NCBI GenBank assembly: GCA_028868735.1
Contig: JAGWTW010000004.1
Span: 1 to 64,000, forward strand
Direction of reading: 5' to 3'
Source: Hyphomicrobiales bacterium
Lineage (GTDB): Bacteria > Pseudomonadota > Alphaproteobacteria > Rhizobiales > Beijerinckiaceae
DNA: 64,000 nucleotides
The position numbers and the translations under genes were made by a program. This document shows positions 9,025-17,933 of the stretch, in pieces; position 1 is the stretch's first letter; each line of letters starts with the position of its first letter. The notes beneath the pieces were generated by a model. It was not told the origin of the DNA. It saw only the letters and a program-made list of their open reading frames with translations, and did no database searches.

Positions 9025-9055
9025 GCGGCGCCGCTGTCTTCGACGGAGCGCGCCG

Positions 9056-10039
9056 ATGCGCATGATGCCGGCGGCCTTCGAATTCGCGGATGCGACGCCG
9101 CTGCCGACGCCCGACGCCGATGCGCGCGCTGCGGCCATCAGGCCCGGCGCAGTCGACCGCACGCTGGCGTCGACCACGCGCGCGCCGTGGCGCGCGTCGC
9201 GCAAGACCGGACTCGCAATTGCGCTCGCAGCGCATTCGGCCCTGCTCGCGGGCGTCCTGATGTGGCGCGCCGAAGCCTCTCTGTCCGCCGCAGACGAAGA
9301 AATTCCGATCGAAATCGTGGTCGAATCGCCCGGCGCCGTCGCCGACCCGGCGCCGCCAGCGTCACAGCCGGCAGTTCCGCCCATGGCGGCTCTGGACGCC
9401 GAACAGCCGGCGCCTGCGCCATCGGACGCGGCGCCGCAGGCGACGCCGCCGGCCGCGACGGAAACGTCGACGGAACCGCAGGCGGAGACGACCGCTGCGC
9501 GCGTCGCGCCGCCGGTCGAGCGTTCCGACGAGGCGTTGCTTGCGCGCGAACGAGCCGCCGCCGCGCGTGCGGCCGCCGAACGCCGTGCGGAGACCGAACG
9601 GGAGCGCAAGCTCCAAGTGCGGCGCGCCGCCGAGCGCGAAGAAAAGCAGCAAGCGCGACGCGCAGCCGAGCGCGCCCAACGCGAGCAGGCGACCCGTGAA
9701 CGCCAGCGCGTCGCGAGCCTTTCGCCGGACGCCGGTGCGGGCCGGGCCGCGCGCGCCGCGCCGCACGACGCCTTCGACGCCGCCTCCTATCGGGCGATCG
9801 TAGCGCGCGCCGTATCCATCGCCGTCGCGCGCGCCTGCCCGTCCGGCGAGCGCGGCCGCGTCGTCGTCGCATTGACGATCGGCGCATCGGGCCGCATCGC
9901 CGGCGTCGCGCTCGGCGGATCGAGCGGCGACGGCGCGCTCGATGCGGCCGCGCTCGGCGCCGTGCGGCGCGCCGGGCCGTTCCCGGCGCCGGCGGGCCGG
10001 TCGAGCGTCATCGTGCCGGTCGCCGTGACCTGCAGATAA
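9056..10039 (+). CDS. tonB: TonB-family energy transducer
   Basis: The product is 327 aa from ATG 9056, 31 bp after the response-regulator stop. It has a single membrane span near residues 57-72 (LAIALAAHSALLAGVLM). A long Pro/Ala-rich and then Arg/Glu/Ala-rich periplasmic spacer (about 95-235) contains a likely coiled coil of repeated RRAAER units. The C-terminal TonB domain (about 245-327) has VVVALTIGASGRIAGVAL and ends VPVAVTCR. TonB carries proton-motive energy from ExbB/ExbD to outer-membrane receptors. No exbBD is in the window. Its position two genes from the lut-like receptor suggests a dedicated transducer for lanthanide-chelate uptake, which is inference. Confidence 0.85.
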   Translation: MRMMPAAFEFADATPLPTPDADARAAAIRPGAVDRTLASTTRAPWRASRKTGLAIALAAHSALLAGVLMWRAEASLSAADEEIPIEIVVESPGAVADPAPPASQPAVPPMAALDAEQPAPAPSDAAPQATPPAATETSTEPQAETTAARVAPPVERSDEALLARERAAAARAAAERRAETERERKLQVRRAAEREEKQQARRAAERAQREQATRERQRVASLSPDAGAGRAARAAPHDAFDAASYRAIVARAVSIAVARACPSGERGRVVVALTIGASGRIAGVALGGSSGDGALDAAALGAVRRAGPFPAPAGRSSVIVPVAVTCR

Positions 10040-10063
10040 TCCGCGCGGCCGACGTCCGATGCG

Positions 10064-11167
10064 TCAGGCCTTCGCTTTCAACCGGCGATAGATGTAGTCC
10101 GGCGCGATCGCGGGCGCTTCTTCGGCTGCGATCTTCTGCACGCGGGCGTGATGCGGCGAGAGATGGCAGATCGGGTCGGCGTTGCGCGCGTCGCCCGTCA
10201 GCGCGAGCGCCTGGCAGCGGCATCCGCCGAAATCGATTTCCTTACGCTCGCAGGAGACGCAGGGCTCCTTCATCCAGGCCGTGCCCCGAAAGGCGTTGAA
10301 TGCGGGCGAATCGTACCAGGCCGCGCCGATCGAATGTTCGCGCACGTTCCAGAACTCCAGTCCCGGAATCGTTTCAGCGGCATGGCACGGCAGGACCTTG
10401 CCCGAGGGCGTCACATTGAGCGTGCGCCGCCCCCAGCCGTTCATGCAGGCTTTCGGGAAGCGTGCATGATAGTCCGGCACGACGTGGTCGATCACGATCC
10501 GGCCTTGATATTTCCTGCGCAGGGCCTCGACGTCGGCGACGGCTTTTTCCGTCGCTTCCCGCGTCGGCATGAGGGCCGCGCGGTTCTTCATGGCCCAGCC
10601 GTAATATTGCGTATGCGCGACCTCGATTCTTCGCGCGCCCAGCTCGACCGCCATGTCGACCATGCGGGCGGCGCGCGAGATGTTGGCGCGATGCATGACC
10701 GCGTTGACGGTGAGCGGCAGACCGGCCTGCGTCGTCCAGGCGGCGACCTCGCGCTTGCGCGCGAAGGCGCCGTCATAGCCCGCGATGCGGTCGGCCGATG
10801 CGGGCTCGGCGTCCTGGATCGACAATTGCACGTGATCGAGCCCGGCGGCGACGAGCGCGTCGAACAAGGGCCGCGTGAGGCCGACGGCCGACGTGATGAG
10901 ATTGGTGTAGAGGCCGACCGCGGCGCAATGGGCGGTCAGTTCCACGATATCGCGCCGCGCGCAGGGCTCGCCGCCGGACAAATGCACGTGGAGCACGCCA
11001 GCCTCGGCGGCTTCCGAGAACACGCGCTTCCAGGTCTGCGTATCGAGTTCGTCCGCAGCGCGCTCGAGCTCGAGCGGGTTCGAGCAATAGGGGCAACCGA
11101 GCGGGCAGCGATGCGTGAGTTCGGCCAGCATGCCCGTAGGCGGCGCGATCTGCGACTGCGCGTTCAC
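10064..11167 (-). CDS. pqqE: PQQ biosynthesis radical SAM protein PqqE
   Basis: The product is 367 aa from GTG 11167, which overlaps the pqqD stop (GTGA). The radical-SAM motif is C21-x3-C25-x2-C28 (CPLGCPYC). A C-terminal SPASM region has further cysteines ([34 protein letters not shown]) for auxiliary clusters. PqqE forms the carbon-carbon bond between the conserved Glu and Tyr side chains of PqqA, with PqqD as peptide chaperone, in the cytoplasm. It is the last gene of the pqqABCDE operon on this strand. The size is normal for the family. PQQ made here is the cofactor of the adjacent XoxF. Confidence 0.96.
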   Translation of the reverse strand: MNAQSQIAPPTGMLAELTHRCPLGCPYCSNPLELERAADELDTQTWKRVFSEAAEAGVLHVHLSGGEPCARRDIVELTAHCAAVGLYTNLITSAVGLTRPLFDALVAAGLDHVQLSIQDAEPASADRIAGYDGAFARKREVAAWTTQAGLPLTVNAVMHRANISRAARMVDMAVELGARRIEVAHTQYYGWAMKNRAALMPTREATEKAVADVEALRRKYQGRIVIDHVVPDYHARFPKACMNGWGRRTLNVTPSGKVLPCHAAETIPGLEFWNVREHSIGAAWYDSPAFNAFRGTAWMKEPCVSCERKEIDFGGCRCQALALTGDARNADPICHLSPHHARVQKIAAEEAPAIAPDYIYRRLKAKA

Positions 11168-11442
11168 AGGTCCACCATCCGTTTGTCGGCGAGATCGGCG
11201 ATGAGCTTCGTCACGTCGCGTTCGATCAGGCTGCGCTCGGCGGAATAGGCCGCCGCAAGATCGTCGACGATCTCGCCGAGCGTTTTTTCGCCGGTGCAGC
11301 GCTCGAGCACCGCGACGGCGACCGGATTCGCCTTCACGACGCGCTCGGGCGCGAGCAGCAGCCATTCGTCGCGCACCTTGTCGTGCTTCAGACGCACGCC
11401 GCGCGGCAGGCGCGGCCTGCTTGTCGCGGTCGGCGCGCTCAT
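11164..11442 (-). CDS. pqqD: PQQ biosynthesis peptide chaperone PqqD
   Basis: The product is 92 aa from ATG 11442. Longer in-frame starts exist but lie inside pqqC. PqqD binds the PqqA precursor peptide and presents it to the radical SAM enzyme PqqE. The text fits the family: [22 protein letters not shown], then a small winged-helix fold with [13 protein letters not shown] and a C-terminal [12 protein letters not shown]. Its start overlaps the pqqC stop by 4 bp (ATGA) and its stop overlaps the pqqE GTG, so the three are coupled. The length is typical of stand-alone PqqD; it is not fused to PqqC as in some methylobacteria. Confidence 0.95.
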   Translation of the reverse strand: MSAPTATSRPRLPRGVRLKHDKVRDEWLLLAPERVVKANPVAVAVLERCTGEKTLGEIVDDLAAAYSAERSLIERDVTKLIADLADKRMVDL

Positions 11443-12185
11443 GTTTTGGCCATGCCCTCGCCGGGCCGCCATGCGCCCGGCGGAATTTCGCCGCTGACAT
11501 AAGCGTTCCACAACGCGTCGAGCTGCGACCACAGCACGTCGCATTTGAACCGGACCGCATCGACGCAGGCGTCCTGCTCCTCACGATTGCGGCAATTGTC
11601 CTTGATGAATTGCAGCGCGAAGTCCGAATCCTTCGGCGCCTGCGTGAGGCGACGCTTGAAATAGGCCATTACCTCGTCGTCGATGAAATCATAATTCTCG
11701 AGCATGCCGACGATGCGTTCGCGGTGGATCGCCGGCGCGAACAATTCGGTCAGCGAGGAGGCGACCGCGACGACGAGGGGCTCTTCACGCACGAAACGCA
11801 CATAGGCTTCGACCGCGAATTTCGTCGCCGCCAGCGCGCCGCGGCGCGAGGTCACGTAATCCCGCGAAAAGCCGAGGCCGTCGGTCAGGATCAGCCAGCG
11901 TTCTATGCCGCCGGGCTCCTCGCCGTAACCATCGTGATCGAGCAGCCGTCGCACCCATTCGCGACGCAAGTCGCGGTCGAAGACGCGGCTCATGAACGAA
12001 GCGTCTTTCCGCGGCACGGCTTCCTGATAGCAGTAACGGTTGAGCGCCCAGGCCTGCACTTGCGCGCGCGTGCATTCGCCGCCGTGCAATCTTTTGTGGA
12101 ACGGATGCAGGTTGTGATAGCGCTCCGCGCCGACCTGCCGGATCGCGGCGTCGAATTCGTCGTGCGTCAGCATCCTGCCGGTCAT
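11439..12185 (-). CDS. pqqC: Pyrroloquinoline-quinone synthase PqqC
   Basis: The product is 248 aa from ATG 12185. PqqC is the cofactor-free oxidase that performs the last ring closure and eight-electron oxidation to PQQ. Recognisable family text includes [15 protein letters not shown] near the N-terminus, [19 protein letters not shown] and [13 protein letters not shown], with His and Tyr residues expected in the active site. It is the third gene of pqqABCDE, coupled to pqqB and pqqD by 4-bp overlaps. The length is standard for the family and nothing looks broken. Confidence 0.96.
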   Translation of the reverse strand: MTGRMLTHDEFDAAIRQVGAERYHNLHPFHKRLHGGECTRAQVQAWALNRYCYQEAVPRKDASFMSRVFDRDLRREWVRRLLDHDGYGEEPGGIERWLILTDGLGFSRDYVTSRRGALAATKFAVEAYVRFVREEPLVVAVASSLTELFAPAIHRERIVGMLENYDFIDDEVMAYFKRRLTQAPKDSDFALQFIKDNCRNREEQDACVDAVRFKCDVLWSQLDALWNAYVSGEIPPGAWRPGEGMAKT

Positions 12186-13084
12186 AGCACAATCTCCATC
12201 CCGTCGTAGCCGACCTGCCAGCCGGCGCGCGCGACTTCCGCGCGTTCGGACGAATCCTCGCGCAATACGGGATTGGTGTTGTTGATATGGATGAAAATGC
12301 GACGGCCGAGCCTTGCTGCGGAAAAACGGGATACCGATCCCTCGGGGCCGCTCATCGCGACATGGCCCATGCGCCACGCAGTCTTCTGCGAAAGGCCGAG
12401 GCGGACCATCTCGTCGTCCGTGAAGGTCGTGCCGTCGAAGAAGAGAGCGTCGGCGCCGTCGACGCGCGCGATGAGTTTGTCGGTCACTTTCGCGCAGCCG
12501 GGAATGTAGTAGACGCGCTTGCCGCCGAGGGCGATCTCGAGGCCGAGCGTCGTCTCGGTTTCCGCGCCGATGTCGCGTTCGATGTCGGCGTTTTCCAAAT
12601 AGAGAGGAACTTTGCCCGGCACAGCGAATGTCGTGATCGTCAAGCCTTCGCCGAAATCCATCGTCTCGTTCAATTCGACCGGGACGCGTCGTACGAGTTC
12701 GGGATTCAGAACGCCGAACGCGCCGCCTTCGGTCTGGCGCAGAGTCGCGCGCGACCCGTAGATCGCGAAGGCCTGCTGTTCGCGCATCGTGAGCAGGCCG
12801 GTGAGATGATCGACGTCGCCGTTGGTGACGAACACCCCGTAGATCGGCGTGTGACGATCGGCGCCACGCGGATGGAGCGCGGGCGTTGCGATGATCTGGT
12901 GTCGCAGGTCTGGCGACGCGTTCAGGAGCAGCCAGCGCGTCCCGTCAATGCTGACGGCCAAGCTCGACTGCGTGCGCGCGACAACGCGCTTGTCGCCAGC
13001 CCAGGCGAGCCGGCAATTCGGGCAGTTGCAATTCCATTGGGGAAAGCCGCCGCCGGCTCCCGCTCCGAGCACGATGATACGCAC
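12182..13084 (-). CDS. pqqB: PQQ biosynthesis protein PqqB
   Basis: The product is 300 aa from GTG 13084, with GAGGAT just upstream as ribosome site. PqqB is a metallo-beta-lactamase-fold protein. It begins RIIVLGAGAGGGFPQWNC and has the zinc-binding pattern CNCPNC near residues 19-24. The metal motif (GDVDHLTGLL) departs from the classical HxHxDH, as is usual in PqqB. It is thought to hydroxylate the cross-linked Glu-Tyr intermediate before PqqC acts. It lies 37 bp behind pqqA and its stop overlaps the pqqC start. Confidence 0.95.
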   Translation of the reverse strand: MRIIVLGAGAGGGFPQWNCNCPNCRLAWAGDKRVVARTQSSLAVSIDGTRWLLLNASPDLRHQIIATPALHPRGADRHTPIYGVFVTNGDVDHLTGLLTMREQQAFAIYGSRATLRQTEGGAFGVLNPELVRRVPVELNETMDFGEGLTITTFAVPGKVPLYLENADIERDIGAETETTLGLEIALGGKRVYYIPGCAKVTDKLIARVDGADALFFDGTTFTDDEMVRLGLSQKTAWRMGHVAMSGPEGSVSRFSAARLGRRIFIHINNTNPVLREDSSERAEVARAGWQVGYDGMEIVL

Positions 13085-13121
13085 GACATCCTCAGGAGGT
13101 CAGCCGGCGGCGCGAAACTAT

Positions 13122-13199
13122 TCAGATTTCAGCGGATTCGTAGCTGGTCACTTCCATGCCGACACAGACTTCGGTCACTTCCGGCGTCGTCCAAGCCAT
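13122..13199 (-). CDS. pqqA: PQQ precursor peptide PqqA
   Basis: This 25-residue peptide is encoded from ATG 13199 to TGA 13122, preceded by a ribosome site (GAAGGGAAA). It holds the PqqA signature VCVGMEVTSYESAEI, with the Glu at position 16 and Tyr at 20 in the E-x3-Y spacing that PqqE cross-links to build PQQ. It sits directly ahead of pqqBCDE on the same strand. The N-terminus (MAWTTPEVTE) also matches the family. Divergent from xoxF, so the 308-bp gap must hold both promoters. Confidence 0.97.
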   Translation of the reverse strand: MAWTTPEVTEVCVGMEVTSYESAEI

Positions 13200-13220
13200 C
13201 GCGTTTCCCTTCGTTACTTC

Positions 13221-13250
13221 TCGCTCTTGCGAGCCTGCCGCTGGGCAGGC
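13221..13250 (-). promoter_or_regulatory. Two adjacent hairpins in the pqqA leader
   Basis: Between the pqqA start and its presumed promoter lie two back-to-back inverted repeats. One is a perfect 7-bp stem GCCTGCC/GGCAGGC (13233-13239 with 13244-13250) with a GCTG loop. The other is a 4-bp stem TCGC/GCGA (13221-13224 with 13229-13232). They would form in the pqqA 5' untranslated RNA, 22-51 bases before the start codon. There is no T-run, so they are not an obvious terminator. They may affect stability or translation of the abundant pqqA message. Confidence 0.45.
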
Positions 13251-13305
13251 CCTGCGTTACAAACTACGCGCGTGAAATTCGTGCAGCAATTGTACTACTC
13301 GGCTC

Positions 13306-13331
13306 TTGACAGCTTGCGCGCTCAGTATCTC
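13306..13331 (+). promoter_or_regulatory. Candidate xoxF promoter
   Basis: A consensus -35 box TTGACA (13306-13311) is followed after 14 bases by TATCTC (13326-13331), a poor -10 at shorter than ideal spacing. It lies about 180 bp upstream of the xoxF ATG, leaving a long leader. On the opposite strand, TTGCTG and TAGTTT with 17-bp spacing could serve pqqA. Both are pattern matches only. Confidence 0.25.
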
Positions 13332-13507
13332 ACCTCACTATGCTGCAGTGCGACAGAAAGGATGTCGGTCGTCCCGCGCGTTCATTCGCTTCCTTGTACC
13401 TAAAGCCAATATCGCGACAATTCGCCTCATGTTTTGTTTTTGCCAAGGACCGCGGCACGCGCGCGACGCGGCCTTCTCAATTTTCAAGTGCGCAGCGGAG
13501 GAAAAAT

Positions 13508-15229
13508 ATGACCCGCAGGAATCCTGCGCGCCTGATCATGGGCGCAGCGCTCTCTATCGGTCTGATGGCCGGCATGACTGCGGCGCGCGCCAATGACTCT
13601 GCGATCAAGGCCGGGGCCGATCCCAACGGCTGGGGCATGTACAGCAAGAACTACGACAATACGCGGTTCAGCCCGCTGAAGCAGATCAACGCCAGGAACG
13701 TCAAGCGCCTCAGCTACGTCTATTCCTTCCAGCTCGGATCGCTGCGCTCGAACGAATCCTCGCCGATCGTCATCGGCGATACGATGTACGTCTCCACGTC
13801 CTGGGGGCCGAAATACGTCTATGCGCTCGATGCGGCGACTGGCGCCCGCAAGTGGACCTACGAACCCGACATTCCGGACGACGTGCTGCAATACGCCTGC
13901 TGCGACGTGAACTCCCGCGGCGTCGCCTATGCCGACGGCAAGATTTTCGTCGGCCGTCTCGACGGCAAGCTCGTCGCGCTCGACGCGGCGACCGGCAAGG
14001 AAATCTGGAAGGCCACCGTCGTCGACTACAAGCAGGGCTCGGTGATCACCTCGCCGCCGCTCGTGGTGAAGAACAAGGTCATCACAGGCTTCGGCGGCGG
14101 CGAGTACGGCGTTCGCGGTTCGCTTCAGGCCTTCGACATCAACACCGGCAAGGAAGTCTGGAAAACCTACACCGTTCCGCTGAAGAACGAGCCGGGCGGC
14201 AATACGTGGAAGGGCGACAGCGCCGAGCATGGCGGCGGCGCGCCCTGGCTCGTCGGCTCGTACGATCCGAAGACCAACCTCGTCTATTGGGGCACGTCCA
14301 ACCCGGGACCGTGGAACTCGGCTGTCCGCTCGACCGGCGACGGCAATTTCGGCCAATTGCAGAACCTCTATACGTCCTCGACGCTGGCGCTCGACGCCGA
14401 CACGGGACAGATCAAGTGGTTCCTGCAGGGCACGCCGGAAGACGCGTGGGACTATGACGGCGTGAACGAGCTCGTGCTCGCCGATCTCAAGCTCCGCGGC
14501 AAGACGGTTCCGGTGGCCATGAAGGCCGACCGCAACGGCTTCTTCTTCGTGATGAACCGCGACAACGGCAAGGTTCAATCCGCAGAGAAGTTCGTGCCGG
14601 CGACCAACTGGGCGACCAAGTGGGACATCAACACCGGCCGCGCCGTTGAAGTCGCGGACAAGCGTCCGGGCCCCAACCATCCGGCCAAGGACATTTGTCC
14701 GAACCTGATCGGCGGCAAGAACTGGCAGCCGATGTCCTTCAATCCCGATACGGGCCTCGTCTACATTCCGTCGAACAACGTCTGCATGGACTGGTCGGTG
14801 TCCGATGTCGCCTACAAGCGGGGCGTCTTCTACCTCGGCGCGGAATTCCCGACGAAGGCCGGTCCGGGCGGGTATCTCGGCGAGCTGATCGCCTGGGATC
14901 CGGTCAAAAACAGGAAGGTCTGGGGCATCAAATCCGATCTGCCGTTCAACGGCGGCACGCTGACGACGGCTGGCGACCTGGTATTCTGGGGCGATCTGCA
15001 CGGCGACTTCCGCGCGATCAACGCCAGGACCGGCGCAGAGCTCTGGAAGAAGAACCTCGGCTCCGGCATCGGCGCCGGCGCGATCACCTACGAAGTGAAG
15101 GGCAAGCAATACGTGGCTGTCGTCGTCGGACGCACGGCGGCGCTGCCGGCCTTCCTCGGCGACATCGGCAAGAAGATGACCGCTGCTGCGCCGGAGGGCG
15201 GCGCGCTCTTCGTCTTCGCGCTGAACTGA
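13508..15229 (+). CDS. xoxF: Lanthanide-dependent methanol dehydrogenase XoxF
   Basis: The product is 573 aa from ATG 13508, preceded by CGGAGG. Signal peptide 1-28 ends TAARA-ND. It is an eight-bladed PQQ beta-propeller with the vicinal disulfide C131-C132 (YACCDVN), tryptophan-docking repeats (ALDAATGARKW, AFDINTGKEVW) and active site WDYDGVNE. In that motif D315 is the catalytic base and D317 is the extra Asp that marks lanthanide-binding enzymes; calcium enzymes have Ala or Ser there. It oxidises methanol to formaldehyde or formate in the periplasm and passes electrons to cytochrome cL. It is shorter than XoxF5 enzymes of about 600 aa, so it probably belongs to another XoxF clade. It is followed after 23 bp by the XoxJ-XoxG fusion. 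Confidence 0.93.
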   Translation: MTRRNPARLIMGAALSIGLMAGMTAARANDSAIKAGADPNGWGMYSKNYDNTRFSPLKQINARNVKRLSYVYSFQLGSLRSNESSPIVIGDTMYVSTSWGPKYVYALDAATGARKWTYEPDIPDDVLQYACCDVNSRGVAYADGKIFVGRLDGKLVALDAATGKEIWKATVVDYKQGSVITSPPLVVKNKVITGFGGGEYGVRGSLQAFDINTGKEVWKTYTVPLKNEPGGNTWKGDSAEHGGGAPWLVGSYDPKTNLVYWGTSNPGPWNSAVRSTGDGNFGQLQNLYTSSTLALDADTGQIKWFLQGTPEDAWDYDGVNELVLADLKLRGKTVPVAMKADRNGFFFVMNRDNGKVQSAEKFVPATNWATKWDINTGRAVEVADKRPGPNHPAKDICPNLIGGKNWQPMSFNPDTGLVYIPSNNVCMDWSVSDVAYKRGVFYLGAEFPTKAGPGGYLGELIAWDPVKNRKVWGIKSDLPFNGGTLTTAGDLVFWGDLHGDFRAINARTGAELWKKNLGSGIGAGAITYEVKGKQYVAVVVGRTAALPAFLGDIGKKMTAAAPEGGALFVFALN

Positions 15230-15252
15230 GCGGAAAATTGCGGAGGACCGGT

Positions 15253-16434
15253 ATGTCCAACTTTGTCGGGCGGACGTCCTCCGCTCTTCTCTCCCTCGCC
15301 GCGTTTGCGGCCTGCGGTCCGGCCCTCGCGGCCGGACCGGACTCCCGACCTGCGGCCGAACCCCTGCGCATCTGCGCAGATCCCGCGAACATGCCTTTCT
15401 CGAGCGACGACCCGGCGAAGCCCGGCCTCTATCTCGAAATCGGCGATGCGATCGGAAAGGCGCTCGATCGCCCGGTAACCCATGTCTGGTACCGCACGAA
15501 TTTCGGCAAGCGCGCCGTGCGCGTGACCATGCTCGCCAATCAATGCGACGCGACCATCGGTCTGCCGCAGGACTCCGACTTCATGGGTCCGCGCGTCATT
15601 TTCTCGAAGCCGCTGTTCAATCTCGGATATGCGCTGGTCGCGCCGCAGGACTTCGCCTTCAACGGCCTCGATTCGCTCAAAGGCAAGCGCGTGATCGTCC
15701 AATACGAGACGACGCCGCAAAACCTGCTTGCTCCGCGCAACGATCTGGAGACCGTAACCGTGCTCTCGCCCGAAGAGGGCATGAAGAAACTCGCGGACGG
15801 AAAGGCGGACGCCGCATTCATCTGGGGCGCAACGGCCGGCTATCTCAACGCCACGACCTACGGCGGCAAATTCAAGGTCACGCCGACCGATGGAACGGCG
15901 CTGTCCTGGCCTACGTCCGTCGCTTTCGCAAAGGGGTCGGAAGACCTGCGCGACAAGGTTGACGCGTCGCTGCCCGCGCTTCAGCAAACGATCACTGGTC
16001 TCGTGAAGAAGTACGGACTGCCCGCGGATGCGCCGGTCAAATTCGGCGCGTTGACGACCGCACGCGTACGCGTCGCCGCCGCGACCGAAGATCTCGCATT
16101 CCGCGTCGCGCAGGCGGCGCAGCCAGCGGCCGCGCCGGCTCCGGCGGCGCCCGCAGCTGCGGCGGCCGCGTCCCTGCAGGACATCGCCGAAGGCAAGGAA
16201 GTCTTCAACGGAACCTGCGCGCATTGTCACGGTCCCGACGCGATCCAGAGCGAGAAGCGCATCGATTTGCGCCGTCTCACGCTCCGCTACGACGCCGACG
16301 CGCACGACACGTTCTGGAAGACGGTGCACGAAGGACGTCCGTCGAAGGGCATGCCGTCCTGGAAGGACGTTTTCACCGACGAGCAGTTCAACCAGATCTG
16401 GGATTGGCTGCAAACGGTGCAATCCAAGGAATAG
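15253..16434 (+). CDS. xoxGJ: XoxJ-XoxG fusion: periplasmic binding domain joined to cytochrome c
   Basis: The product is 393 aa from ATG 15253 (GGAGG upstream). A signal peptide (about 1-27) leads into a type II periplasmic binding domain, residues about 38-280 (RICADPANMPFSSDD, CDATIGLPQDSDFM, DAAFIWG). This matches XoxJ/MxaJ. An Ala/Pro-rich linker (about 292-306) joins it to a C-terminal cytochrome c of about 90 residues with heme motif C322-A-H-C325-H and probable axial Met in KGMPSWK. XoxG is the electron acceptor of XoxF and XoxJ is thought to help XoxF activation. Here both are one polypeptide, as in cytochrome cGJ of verrucomicrobial Methylacidiphilum. It forms an operon with xoxF. 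Confidence 0.88.
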   Translation: MSNFVGRTSSALLSLAAFAACGPALAAGPDSRPAAEPLRICADPANMPFSSDDPAKPGLYLEIGDAIGKALDRPVTHVWYRTNFGKRAVRVTMLANQCDATIGLPQDSDFMGPRVIFSKPLFNLGYALVAPQDFAFNGLDSLKGKRVIVQYETTPQNLLAPRNDLETVTVLSPEEGMKKLADGKADAAFIWGATAGYLNATTYGGKFKVTPTDGTALSWPTSVAFAKGSEDLRDKVDASLPALQQTITGLVKKYGLPADAPVKFGALTTARVRVAAATEDLAFRVAQAAQPAAAPAPAAPAAAAAASLQDIAEGKEVFNGTCAHCHGPDAIQSEKRIDLRRLTLRYDADAHDTFWKTVHEGRPSKGMPSWKDVFTDEQFNQIWDWLQTVQSKE

Positions 16435-16447
16435 CAGACGGCGCCGA

Positions 16448-17770
16448 TCATTCCTTGATCGACACGTCGACCCAGCGATCGCCGTTCGGGCCGCCGAGCA
16501 GCAGCAGCGCCGATGTCTTCGCCTGCTTCTTGAACATTTCGTCGATCGTTCCGCCCATTTCGCCGGTCGTGTGGACAGGTACGTCGCCGACGCTCTTGAC
16601 GATGTCGCCCTCGCGCAGACCCGCGGTCCAGGCGACGCTCTGTTCGACGACCGATTTGACGGTCGGCCCGTCGGGGGTATCGACGAAATTGACGCCGAAG
16701 TCGGCGTAATCGTTCAGGCTGGGGACCGGCTCCATTTTCGATTCCCAGATTTCCTTCGGCCATTCGGCGATCGAAACCGGCACGCGCGCTTTCGCGCCCT
16801 TTCGGTAGAGCTCGATCTCGACGACCGCATTCGCCGCATGCGAGACGGCGCGATTGAGGGCGGAAGTTCCCTCGATAGCGCGGTCGCCGACCTTGAGGAT
16901 GATGTCGCCGACCTGCAATTTCGCGCGCGCGGCCGGGCTGTCGGGCGCGATCTTCGACAAGATGACGCCGGACGCGCCCGGCAGGCCCGCCGCCTTGGCC
17001 ATTTCGCTGGTGAGATTTTGCGCCGTCACGCCGAGCCAGCCGAAGCGGGGACTGCCGTATTTGAGGACGTTGTCGACGAGGAATTTGACGTCGTTGATCG
17101 GAATCGAAAATCCGATGCCGATCGAACCGCCCTTGTTGCGCGTGTAGATCGCCTGATTGACGCCGACGACGTCGCCCGACATGTCGAACAGTGGGCCGCC
17201 GGAATTGCCCTGGTTTATCGCCGCGTCGGTCTGGATCAGATCGTCGTAGGCCGAGAGCCCGACCGTGCGATGAAAGGCGCTGACGACGCCGGCCGACACC
17301 GACCCCGCAAAGCCCAGAGGATTGCCGATGGCGACGACGCGGTCGCCGATGCGCAGCTTCGTGCTGTCGCCGAGTTTTGCGACCGGCAACGGCCGGCCGA
17401 CATCGATCTTGATGAGCGCGATGTCGAAAGTCAGCGCCTTGCCGACGAGCCTTGCGGGCACGTGTTCGCCGGTCGACAGCGTGACGAACAGCGAATAGGC
17501 GCCTTCGACCACGTGGCGGTTGGTCACGATGAGGCCGCTCGGATCGACGATGAAACCGGAGCCTACCTCGTCCTTGATGAGGACGGTCTTGCCGGGCGCC
17601 ATGCCGTCGGCGGCGCTCGCATGTTCGACGCTGCGATTATAGATATCGACGAAGGACGGCATGACGGCGGCGGAGAGGTCGGCGACGCTCGCATAGTCCT
17701 TGGCGGCGGCGGGCCGTGCGAACAGCAAGGCGGCGGCCAGGGCGAGTTTCCAATGTCGCGAACGATTCAT
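16448..17770 (-). CDS. Periplasmic serine protease, DegP/HtrA-like, with two PDZ domains
   Basis: The product is 440 aa from ATG 17770. Signal peptide 1-23 ends ARPAAA-KD. The trypsin-like domain shows the triad His in VTNRHVVEG, Asp in TFDIALIKID and Ser in QGNSGGPL. A PDZ domain follows (GWLGVTAQNL, LQVGDIILKVGDRAI), then a second, weaker PDZ-like segment near the C-terminus (GLREGDIVKSVGDVPV). This is the DegP/DegQ layout for periplasmic quality control. It converges on xoxGJ with 13 bp between stops. A special link to folding of methanol dehydrogenase is possible but not shown. Confidence 0.88.
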   Translation of the reverse strand: MNRSRHWKLALAAALLFARPAAAKDYASVADLSAAVMPSFVDIYNRSVEHASAADGMAPGKTVLIKDEVGSGFIVDPSGLIVTNRHVVEGAYSLFVTLSTGEHVPARLVGKALTFDIALIKIDVGRPLPVAKLGDSTKLRIGDRVVAIGNPLGFAGSVSAGVVSAFHRTVGLSAYDDLIQTDAAINQGNSGGPLFDMSGDVVGVNQAIYTRNKGGSIGIGFSIPINDVKFLVDNVLKYGSPRFGWLGVTAQNLTSEMAKAAGLPGASGVILSKIAPDSPAARAKLQVGDIILKVGDRAIEGTSALNRAVSHAANAVVEIELYRKGAKARVPVSIAEWPKEIWESKMEPVPSLNDYADFGVNFVDTPDGPTVKSVVEQSVAWTAGLREGDIVKSVGDVPVHTTGEMGGTIDEMFKKQAKTSALLLLGGPNGDRWVDVSIKE

Positions 17771-17933
17771 GGCGATCTCCTGTCGCGATCTTGATGAGCC
17801 GCGGCAGGTCAGACAAGTCACAATGAAGTCAGGACGGCGCGCGCCCCGTCCTGTTGAGTTTGGCTGGAATATCGGATTTGCTGGCGCCCCGCCGCGCGCC
17901 CGCCGCGCGGGCAAATTTCCCGAGGGAGGAGAC

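Noticed and set aside
13508-15229. Calcium-type MxaF methanol dehydrogenase
   Set aside because: The WDYD motif has the second Asp of lanthanide enzymes, and no mxaGI or mxaJ gene is present.
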